NCBI GenBank assembly: GCA_947427325.1
Contig: CANEHP010000132.1
Span: 1 to 6,136, forward strand
DNA: 6,136 bases
Reading direction: 5' to 3'
DNA from: an uncultured Clostridia bacterium
GTDB taxonomy: Bacteria; Bacillota; Clostridia; Oscillospirales; Ruminococcaceae
Part shown: piece by piece, positions 1-6,081 of the stretch
Position numbering within the stretch: position 1 is the stretch's first letter
How the letters are laid out: every line of letters starts with the position of its first letter
Translations under genes and position numbers: made by a program
Notes under the pieces: generated by a model
The model's input: only the letters and a program-made list of their open reading frames with translations
Told to the model about the DNA's origin: nothing
The model's database searches: none

Positions 1-74
1 CTCATAGTAAGTGCTACCGCTAAATTGCACTGTTGCATTTACTTTGAGAATTTACATCTGTCTAAATTTTTAAG

Positions 75-89
75 CTTTTTTCAAAAAAG
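75..89. promoter_or_regulatory. T-tract/A-tract palindrome just upstream of the -35 box
   Basis: Seven bases CTTTTTT are followed by one C and the exact reverse complement AAAAAAG, ending three bases before the -35 hexamer. A/T tracts in this position commonly act as UP elements or cause intrinsic bending. It could instead be the end of a terminator for an unseen upstream gene, but its stem is almost all A:T and it has no real loop, so that is less likely. The role is inferred. Confidence 0.3.
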
Positions 90-92
90 GGA

Positions 93-120
93 TTGACAAC
101 GGAAAAAAAACGGCTATAAT
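93..120 (+). promoter_or_regulatory. Sigma-A type promoter of the ABC/VanY operon
   Basis: TTGACA at 93-98 and TATAAT at 115-120 both match the housekeeping consensus exactly and are separated by 16 bases. Transcription would start near 126-128, giving a leader of about 108 bases before the ATPase start at 235. Boxes this good suggest a strong basal promoter, so control, if any, probably comes from a repressor or from the leader. No other comparable promoter was seen ahead of the later genes. Confidence 0.85.
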
Positions 121-125
121 ATAAG

Positions 126-143
126 TGTATTAACTGTACTAAT
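126..143 (+). promoter_or_regulatory. Candidate operator: 9-base direct repeat at the transcription start
   Basis: TGTATTAAC (126-134) is followed at once by TGTACTAAT (135-143), matching at 7 of 9 positions. It lies over the predicted transcription start, where a bound repressor would block initiation. ABC transporter operons of this kind in Firmicutes are often governed by a GntR/YtrA-family repressor or a two-component regulator. No regulator gene is in the window, so the assignment rests on position and repetition only. Confidence 0.25.
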
Positions 144-184
144 TGAAACATACGTAATAGGACGGTTTGTTCTATGCAAACAGC

Positions 185-212
185 AAAGCAAATTTAACAA
201 AGCAAAATTAAC
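185..212 (+). repeat. 14-base tandem repeat in the 5' leader
   Basis: AAAGCAAATTTAAC (185-198) and AAAGCAAAATTAAC (199-212) are adjacent and differ at one base. They lie between the promoter and the ribosome binding site, which is AAAGGAA around 223-229. A short potential hairpin, GTTTG (165-169) with CAAAC (177-181), lies just upstream. The repeat may be a simple slippage duplication or a binding site for a protein or RNA. Nothing in the sequence decides between these. Confidence 0.5.
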
Positions 213-234
213 ATAATGCAGGAAAGGAATTATT

Positions 235-1176
235 ATGAGCGGCGAAACAATTCTTGAAATCAAGGGCTTATCCAAAAGCTTCGGGAAAAAGGAAATTTTA
301 AAAGACATTAACCTTACCGTAAACGGCGGCGAGGTGTTTGGATTTTTGGGACCAAACGGTTCGGGCAAAACCACCACGATTAAGCTTATGCTCGGTCTTT
401 TGAATTACGGCAGCGGCTCTATCAAAATTTGCGGCAGTGAGGTCAAGTCCGAATTTGAAAAGGCTATTGCCAATATCGGCGGCATTATTGAAAATCCCGA
501 AATGTACAAGTACCTTACAGGCAGACAGAACCTTATGCAGTACGCCCGTATGCAGGACGGAATAACAAAGGAGCGTATGGAGGAGGTTATAGACATCGTC
601 CACCTGAGAGCAAGGATCGACGACAAAATCTCCAAATATTCATTGGGTATGCGTCAAAGATTGGGTATTGCGCAGGCTATACTTCATCACCCCAAGCTCC
701 TTGTTTTGGACGAGCCTACCAACGGTCTTGATCCTGCGGGAATAAAGGAGCTTCGTGATATTTTTAAGCGCCTTGCTCATGAGGAGGGCTGCGCCGTTTT
801 CGTTTCAAGCCATATGCTTGCGGAATTGGAGCAGATGTGCGACAGAGTCTGCGTAATTAATCACGGCGTGGTTGTGGACAATATGACTATGGAGGAGATC
901 CGCACCGAAAAGCAGGGCGACAGCCGTCAGAGCTACCACATCGACACACGGAACAAGGAGGGCGCAATTAAGGCTGCGGAGGAAATGGGAATTGATTATA
1001 CCCTTTATGACGGACAGCTTGCCGTTATGGTAGAAAAGGCAAATATTTCAAAATATATCAAGAAACTTGCTCTTGCAGACGTGGACATTGAAGCGGTTAT
1101 ACCCATTCAGAAATCTTTGGAGGACGCATTTATGGAAATCATCGGCGATACTCCCGAGGGCGGAGTGGGACAATAA
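235..1176 (+). CDS. ABC transporter ATP-binding protein, BcrA/LanF (peptide antibiotic immunity) type
   Basis: This 313-residue protein is the cytoplasmic ATPase that would power the permeases encoded downstream. A complete nucleotide-binding domain is visible: Walker A GPNGSGKT (39-46), signature SLGMRQ (136-141), Walker B LLVLDE (155-160), D-loop NGLD (163-166) and switch histidine in SSH (193). Where most ABC proteins have the Q-loop glutamine it reads IIENP, with Glu86. This glutamate variant (E-loop) is known from bacitracin (BcrA) and lantibiotic (LanF) immunity ATPases. Residues from about 225 to 313 form the C-terminal extension usual in that group. The ATG is preceded by AGGAAAGG at good spacing and lies about 108 bases from a consensus promoter, making it the first operon gene. 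The exact substrate cannot be read from the ATPase. Family assignment is strong; immunity-type specificity is an inference from Glu86 and the neighbours. Confidence 0.93.
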   Translation: MSGETILEIKGLSKSFGKKEILKDINLTVNGGEVFGFLGPNGSGKTTTIKLMLGLLNYGSGSIKICGSEVKSEFEKAIANIGGIIENPEMYKYLTGRQNLMQYARMQDGITKERMEEVIDIVHLRARIDDKISKYSLGMRQRLGIAQAILHHPKLLVLDEPTNGLDPAGIKELRDIFKRLAHEEGCAVFVSSHMLAELEQMCDRVCVINHGVVVDNMTMEEIRTEKQGDSRQSYHIDTRNKEGAIKAAEEMGIDYTLYDGQLAVMVEKANISKYIKKLALADVDIEAVIPIQKSLEDAFMEIIGDTPEGGVGQ

Positions 1177-1181
1177 CAAAT

Positions 1182-1217
1182 ATGAGAATAAGTTCTAAAA
1201 AGAAGTGCGGAAAATGA
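1182..1217 (+). other. Possible 11-codon leader ORF overlapping the carboxypeptidase start
   Basis: ATG at 1182 opens MRISSKKKCGK and stops with TGA at 1215-1217, overlapping the next gene's ATG (1214-1216) as ATGA. GGAGTGGGA at 1162-1170 could serve as its ribosome binding site, at somewhat long spacing. The carboxypeptidase start itself has only a weak site, so translation could be passed on by stop-start coupling. An ORF this short can easily arise by chance, and it may simply be spacer. Confidence 0.15.
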
Positions 1218-2089
1218 AAAAGAAAAAGAAAAAACTTATAGCTCTTTCGGTATTGGCGGTTGTGTTGGCGTCCTCTGCCCTGCTGCTTTACAAAAATTCT
1301 CACCTGTTATATATTGCAGGGGAATATCTCGGGGTAAGCTGCAAAAGGGTTAATATGGAGAAAACAGAACCCGAGAGCCTGACCGCCTTTACATTAAACG
1401 AGCTTGAGCTAAGAAGCGGCACGGAGCTTAATCAAAGCCTGCTGCTGACAAACAACAAATATCTTTTAGTACATAATTTCATTCCCGATGTTTCCGAATA
1501 CAAGGAGACGGGGGTGTTTATGAACAGCTGCATGAAAGAAGCTTATGCAAAGCTTTCCGCAGCGGTAACGGAAAAAACCGACAGCAGGCTGTATGTTTCA
1601 AGCGATTTAAGAACCTATAAGGAGCAGGAAGAGGTATTCGCCCAAAAGCCCGACGTCGCCATAAAGCCGGGAGCGAGCGAGCATCAGACAGGGCTTGCCC
1701 TTGACGTGTATGTAAAAAACTTTGCGGGGGAAGGCTTTGTAAAATCAAGGGCGGGGCAATTTGTAAATTCGGAAAGCTGGAAGTACGGCTTTATTATCCG
1801 CTATCCCTCTTTCGGGAAGGGAAAAACCGAAATCGCCTTCGAGCCTTGGCATATCCGCTATGTGGGCGAGCCTCATGCGAAAATTATTTATAACAATCAT
1901 ATTACCCTGGAGGAATATATAGAGTCGCTTGAAAAAGGCGAATGGTACGAATCGGAGGGTTATCTGATATCAAGGCAGGAGCTTTCGAAGGACGGAAAGC
2001 TCAAACTGCCCCAAAGCTATTCGGAGGCGGTGATCTCTCCCGATAATACAGGCTGTTATATTATTACTTTAAAAATAAGCGATTCATAA
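1214..2089 (+). CDS. Membrane-anchored VanY-type D-alanyl-D-alanine carboxypeptidase (peptidase M15B)
   Basis: Predicted zinc D,D-carboxypeptidase of 291 residues that removes the terminal D-Ala of peptidoglycan stem pentapeptides outside the membrane. A lysine-rich start (MKKKKKKK) is followed by one hydrophobic segment at about residues 8-26 without an obvious lipobox, so it is probably an uncleaved signal anchor. The VanY core is clear: SDLRTYKEQ (130-138), then PGASEHQTGLALDV (152-165) with zinc ligands His157 and Asp164, and EPWHIRYVG (210-218) with catalytic Glu210 and zinc ligand His213. All key residues are present, so the enzyme should be active. I prefer ATG 1214; GTG 1205, in frame, would add three residues and has no better ribosome binding site. 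The gene follows the ATPase by 37 bases. VanY activity is known to weaken binding of drugs that recognise D-Ala-D-Ala; its role here is inferred. Housekeeping peptidoglycan trimming (DacB/LdcB-like) is the alternative. Confidence 0.9.
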   Translation: MKKKKKKLIALSVLAVVLASSALLLYKNSHLLYIAGEYLGVSCKRVNMEKTEPESLTAFTLNELELRSGTELNQSLLLTNNKYLLVHNFIPDVSEYKETGVFMNSCMKEAYAKLSAAVTEKTDSRLYVSSDLRTYKEQEEVFAQKPDVAIKPGASEHQTGLALDVYVKNFAGEGFVKSRAGQFVNSESWKYGFIIRYPSFGKGKTEIAFEPWHIRYVGEPHAKIIYNNHITLEEYIESLEKGEWYESEGYLISRQELSKDGKLKLPQSYSEAVISPDNTGCYIITLKISDS

Positions 2090-2097
2090 AGCGAAGC

Positions 2098-2125
2098 TTA
2101 AGGCGGGAATTTACCGCCGCCTTAA
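2098..2125 (+). terminator. GC-rich hairpin between carboxypeptidase and permease genes; leaky terminator or processing site
   Basis: TTAAGGCGG (2098-2106) and CCGCCTTAA (2117-2125) form a perfect 9-bp stem with a 10-base loop, starting nine bases after the carboxypeptidase stop. The stem is followed by AAAATCCCCTCGG, with a T run only at 2138-2142, so it lacks the immediate U-tract of an efficient terminator. No good promoter is visible between it and the permease start at 2193. The hairpin may attenuate the permease genes relative to the first two, or protect processed mRNA ends. Confidence 0.4.
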
Positions 2126-2192
2126 AAATCCCCTCGGTTTTTCAAAATTCATCGTTCCACAAATTCATTATAAGATAAGGAGTGCAAACTTT

Positions 2193-3968
2193 ATGCATGG
2201 AGTTTTAAGACTTATACAAAATGAGCTGTCAAAAATCTTTTGTCAGCTGAGCTGGAAAATACTGACATTGCTTTTACTGCTTCTGTCGGTGGGACTGCCC
2301 CTGCTGAATTATGTAATGACAAGCAATTATGAATACGGAAGCTTTTATGCAAATGCGGAGCAAAACGCAAAGGACTATGAAGAGGGCAGCATAGCAAGAG
2401 AGTATTACGAAGCCGCCGCCGAGGGATACGGATTTTTTGCCGATCAGGGCTTTACGGAGGGGACATGGCAGTATGAAAACTACATAAGCGAATACGCAGG
2501 GGCTTTGGAAAACATAAAGGGCTGTAAGCTTTACCTTGAGGGCAAAAAAATCGACGAAATACTTGCATATTTTAACATTGACGGAGTTTGGCTTGTTCAT
2601 CAGGTGAATAACGGCGAAGAAAGCTGGAGCGCGGAGTATTCGGGCGGTCTTGACAACGGAACGCAGTTTGAAGACAATGCCGGAAATATTATATTTGACG
2701 AAAATATGGGCACTGTGACCGATCAGGAGAAAAGCGTACCCTTTACTCCCGAAATTGCCGAAAAAATAATAAAGGAATTTGAAAAAAGGGAAGAGACCGT
2801 TAAGGAAAAGGTAAAACAGACCTTTGAAGAATACGCGGGCGAGCAGATAGATCCTCTCAATCAATTATATCAGCAGGCAAAAAAGGATTATGAAAAAGCA
2901 AAAACCGCTTTTAATGCAAACAAGCAGGAAATAAAAGAATATACTGCGGCAAAGCTTGCAAAAGAGGGCTGGGATATTCTTTTCGACGGGCTGGAAAGAA
3001 TCGACCTGAAAAATGTATCCCCGGAATTTCAGAACAGCTTTTCCAATAATCTTTTCGGTGTGGCAAACATAATTCGGCAAAGCTCCCAATATGCTCAGAT
3101 ATCGGAAAAGGATTTTAATACGGACGGCTACGGAGTGCATTTTCAAGGCAGCCTTTACGATGATTATGACGATTATCTGGCGGCGGCGGAGCAAAGGCAG
3201 GAGCAGTATTATCGGACGGTTAAAAAGTACGCCTACGGGCTGGAGCATGATCTGCCCATAAACGATAACTTCGGCAGCACCCGCAGAAAGGTAGAGGAGT
3301 GCCTGCAAATAAATATTTCCGTAATCATGTTTATGGGAATTTTTATGGCGGCGGTAATCGTGGCAAGCGAGCATACCTCGGGAGCGATCAGGCTGTTGAT
3401 GATACGTCCCAGAGCAAGGTGGAAAATACTGTTTTCAAAGCTGTGCTGTCTGCTGATCTTTATAGCGGGCTGGATAATTTCCGCTTCGGCTTTGGCAACG
3501 GTAACAAATATAATGCTTTACGGCTTTGACGATTTGGCAACGCCCTATATTATGGTAAGCGATGAGGCCTTTGAGGTTGCGCCGTTCCTGTATTATCTGT
3601 GGAAGCTTACCGTTTGCAGCCTGCCGGGACTCAGTATGGTATTCCTTGCGTTCCTTATGTCGGTATTTGTAAAGCGGTCGGTGGTATCTATGGCAATACC
3701 CATGATGATAAATATTTTCGGTGCGCCTGCGTCAACCTTGTTTACGGGAAGAGCCTGCAAGGTATTCCCTCCGCTTAAGCTCACCCCCATACCTTATTTT
3801 AATTTATCCGGCTTCTGGGGCGATCCCTATGAGCAGCTTAATATATATAATTCTCCCCTGGATCACGGCTTGACCCTCGGTATGGGCGTGCTTATGTTTG
3901 TGATTTATTCTTTGCTGCTGATAGTTTTGTCCTTTATTGTGTTTAAGAAGCAGCAGATCAAGAATTAA
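2193..3968 (+). CDS. ABC-2 type permease with large extracytoplasmic domain (intact copy)
   Basis: This 591-residue membrane protein is the likely partner of the upstream ATPase. Topology read from hydrophobicity: a first helix at about 22-41, a long hydrophilic and mostly acidic domain at about 42-370, then helices near 371-391, 414-440, 463-492, 494-512 and 560-585, and a basic tail ending KKQQIKN. The external domain has a strongly charged, probably coiled-coil stretch at about 186-255. The loop SEHTSGAIRLLMIRPRARWKI (from residue 392) matches the E-x3-G-x3-LL-x3-P-R pattern of ABC-2 permeases near the second helix, the probable ATPase contact. Such permeases usually have about 250 residues; the extra length is the external domain, suggesting substrate capture or sensing outside the cell. 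The start is set by TAAGGAG (2176-2182), ten bases before the ATG. A paralogue follows after 33 bases. Substrate is unknown; a peptide antibiotic is inferred from context. Confidence 0.85.
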   Translation: MHGVLRLIQNELSKIFCQLSWKILTLLLLLLSVGLPLLNYVMTSNYEYGSFYANAEQNAKDYEEGSIAREYYEAAAEGYGFFADQGFTEGTWQYENYISEYAGALENIKGCKLYLEGKKIDEILAYFNIDGVWLVHQVNNGEESWSAEYSGGLDNGTQFEDNAGNIIFDENMGTVTDQEKSVPFTPEIAEKIIKEFEKREETVKEKVKQTFEEYAGEQIDPLNQLYQQAKKDYEKAKTAFNANKQEIKEYTAAKLAKEGWDILFDGLERIDLKNVSPEFQNSFSNNLFGVANIIRQSSQYAQISEKDFNTDGYGVHFQGSLYDDYDDYLAAAEQRQEQYYRTVKKYAYGLEHDLPINDNFGSTRRKVEECLQINISVIMFMGIFMAAVIVASEHTSGAIRLLMIRPRARWKILFSKLCCLLIFIAGWIISASALATVTNIMLYGFDDLATPYIMVSDEAFEVAPFLYYLWKLTVCSLPGLSMVFLAFLMSVFVKRSVVSMAIPMMINIFGAPASTLFTGRACKVFPPLKLTPIPYFNLSGFWGDPYEQLNIYNSPLDHGLTLGMGVLMFVIYSLLLIVLSFIVFKKQQIKN

Positions 3969-4001
3969 GCCTATGGGCTTTCAGGCAAGGGGGATACTGT
4001 T

Positions 4002-5800
4002 ATGCACGGAGTATTGAGACTGATACAAAACGAGCTGTCAAAAATTTTTCATCGGATTAGCTGGAAAATTTTAACCCTGCTTTTACTGCTTCTGTCCGTG
4101 GGCGCACCCATATTGCGTTATTTTGCAAGTGCGGGCTACGATTTTTCGGACTACTACATAAGAGTCTGCCCGACGGCGGAGGCAAAAGCCCAATTCTGCC
4201 CCGAGGGCAGCATAGAAAAAGAATATTACCTCACCCTTGCCGAAGCCTATAATTATTTTGTCCAACAGGGTTTTGACAAGGACAGCTGGCAGTTCGACAA
4301 CGCTTTTGACGGATATGCGCGGAGTATGGACTCGCTGAGAGGCTGTCAGCTTTACATTGAGGGCGGAGATATTGTGGAAATATCCGATTATTTTTCCATT
4401 GACGAGGTGGATATTTATTGGGACAATAACAACACCCGGCATGCCGTATATCACGGTTATCTGATTGACCGGCTGAATCTTCGGCAGACGCCGCAGGACG
4501 AATCCGATTCCGAGCAAGCGTCCCGCAGCGCCGTCCGAAACATGGCGGCGGAGGAAACAAGGGAGGTGGAATTTACCCCCGAAATCGCAAAGCTGATAAT
4601 GAAAGATAATGAAGAAAGCTTAAGCAACATCAGACAGTATCTGCATGACCCTCTTGAGGAAAGAGTAAAAGGTCAAATGGAGGTGTTTGAGCCGAATTAC
4701 GAAGAAGCCAAAAAGGATTACGAAGCGGCCGCCAAGGCATATGAAGCGGATAAATCAAAGGTACGGGAATATATCGGGGCAAAATTGGTAAAGGAAGGCT
4801 ATGACATTTTCTTTGACGCAATAAACAGAACCGACTTCTCCGAATTTGAGGATAAAGCGCAGAAAAGATATCTCAACCTGCTTCTTGAAGCCTGCGGAGT
4901 CGTCAGGGACGGTTACAAATATGCTCAGATGTCGGAAAGGGATTTTAACGAAAACGGCGGAGCATCTTATATGGGCGAGTATTTTAAGTAATACGGCGAT
5001 TATGTCAAGGCCATGGAGCAAAGACAGGAGCAGTATTACCGCACAGTAAGGGAATACTGCTACAGCCTGGAACACAATGTGCCCATGGACAGCCATGAGG
5101 GAGGCTCCACCCGCAGTGCGGTGGAGGATTCCCTCTATGTAAATATAACCGTAATAATGCTTATGGGAATATTTATGGCGTCGGTAATCGTGGCAGGCGA
5201 GCATACCTCGGGAGCGGTTCGGCTTCTTATGATACGCCCCGTGCAAGGTGGAAAATACTGCTTTCAAAGCTGTGCTGCCTGCTTCTTTGCATTGCGGGTT
5301 GGATAACCGCCACATCGGCTTTGTCAACGGCGACCAACAGTATAATATACGGCGGAAGCGATTTGTTTGCCCCTTATATTATGGTCGGAAGCAAAAGCAT
5401 TGCGGAGGTTACGCCCCTGCTTTATTATCTGTGGAAAATGACGGTTTACTTTCTGCCCTCCTTAAGTATGGTGTTCCTCGCCTTTCTTATGTCGGCGCTG
5501 ATCAAGCATTCGGTGGTATCTGCGGCAATACCTATGATAATAAATTTTTTCGGAGGATCTGCGTCGGCTCTGTTCATCGGTGAGCCCTGCAAAAAATGCC
5601 CTCCGCTGAAATTCACCCCTATCCCTTATTTCGACCTTGCAAGCTTTTGGGCAGATCCTATAGTGCAGCTTAATGCTTACAATTCCCCTCTGGATTACGG
5701 CTTAACCCTCGGTATGGGCGTGCTTATGTTTGTTGCTTATTCGCTGATCCTGCTTGCTTTGGCGTTTGTTGTGTTTGAAAAGCAGCAAATCAAAAATTAA
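4002..5800 (+). pseudogene. Second ABC-2 permease, tandem paralogue of the preceding gene, broken by a stop codon and a frameshift
   Basis: The first 16 residues (MHGVLRLIQNELSKIF) are identical to those of the preceding permease, and similarity continues to the last residues (KQQIKN), so this is a tandem duplicate. The first frame reads 329 codons to TAA at 4989-4991, between GEYFK and YGDYV, while the paralogue reads on through the matching DYDDY region. The same frame then resumes through helix 2 up to MIRP, and is shifted at CCCC 5237-5240. Adding one C restores R-P-R-A-R-W-K-I as in the paralogue and leads into the frame that ends at 5800. The repaired protein would be about 599 residues. 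Upstream AAGGGGGA (3987-3994) is a good ribosome binding site, so a truncated product with helix 1 and the external domain could still be made. The C-run lesion could be a sequencing error; the TAA is a single change from GAA (Glu). Mutation, not function, is what I see most clearly. Confidence 0.88.
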
Positions 5801-5801
5801 A

Positions 5802-5825
5802 CGGTCACAGACCGGTATAGTTTTT
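5802..5825 (+). terminator. Weak terminator-like stem-loop right after the permease pseudogene
   Basis: CGGTC (5802-5806), loop ACA, then GACCG (5810-5814) form a 5-bp stem starting two bases after the stop codon. Five T residues follow at 5821-5825, but six bases separate stem and T run, so termination here would be inefficient. The stronger structure at 5977-6022 is the better candidate for the operon end. Confidence 0.25.
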
Positions 5826-5880
5826 AAGAGGAACAGGCAAAAATTTTCCCTTGTTCTCCGACGGTGCGAATTTCGGAAAT

Positions 5881-6006
5881 TGGTGTTGATTTTTGCTTGC
5901 TTTCGGGAAAGTCGGCGTTGATTTTTGCCTGTTTTGGGGAAAGCGACTGCTGATTTTTGACTGCTTTTAGGAAAGTTACCGCTGATTTTGCCCGCTTTCG
6001 GGAAAG
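5881..6006 (+). repeat. Array of four diverged 31-32-base tandem repeats
   Basis: Units at 5881-5911, 5912-5943, 5944-5975 and 5976-6006 share a core G-T/C-TGATTTTTG near base 8 and end in GGGAAAG or GGAAAG. A partial unit precedes (TTTCGGAAAT, 5871-5880) and the start of another follows (TCGGCGG, 6007-6013). There are no unique spacers, so this is not a CRISPR array. The unit length is not a multiple of three, so it does not encode a repeated peptide. The TGATTTT of a unit can pair across a C/T-G-CTTT-CGGG hairpin with the AAAGTC at the next junction, using some G-T pairs. The function is unknown. Confidence 0.75.
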
Positions 6007-6022
6007 TCGGCGGTATTTTTTT
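5977..6022 (+). terminator. Strong intrinsic terminator for the operon
   Basis: The left arm TACCGCTGATTTT (5977-5989), one bulged G, then CCCG (5991-5994) pair with CGGG (5999-6002) and AAAGTCGGCGGTA (6003-6015) around a CTTT tetraloop. The stem has 17 pairs, two of them G-T, and is followed at once by seven T residues (6016-6022). This is the classical intrinsic terminator layout. It is formed by the last repeat unit and its junction, 177 bases after the pseudogene stop. Confidence 0.8.
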
Positions 6023-6081
6023 ATTCTTTTTTGACGTGCTGTGCTGTTTTTGTGCTGTCAGAGGGGTTGTGCTGATTTTTG

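Noticed and set aside
1..74. Possible end of an upstream gene or a regulator gene
   Set aside because: No convincing coding frame, motif or terminator could be supported in this short AT-rich stretch, so it is left unannotated.
2274..3374. Long minus-strand open frames opposite the intact permease (2274-2864 and 2865-3374), with similar ones opposite the pseudogene (4083-4517 and 4755-5327)
   Set aside because: They are antisense shadows of the well-supported permease reading frames, occur in both paralogues as expected from shared sequence, and show no start signals or recognisable motifs.
5237..5240. Programmed ribosomal frameshift at the C run of the second permease
   Set aside because: There is no slippery heptamer or following structure, the intact paralogue is read without a shift, and the upstream TAA at 4989-4991 would stop ribosomes first. 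Simple mutation or sequencing error explains it better.
5248..5583. Plus-strand open frame of 111 codons in the third frame of the second permease
   Set aside because: The paralogue alignment follows the frame leading to 5800 here, not this one; the same out-of-frame shadow occurs in the intact copy at 3299-3529.
5881..6006. Possible CRISPR array
   Set aside because: The units are contiguous and diverged with no unique spacers between them, and no cas genes are present.
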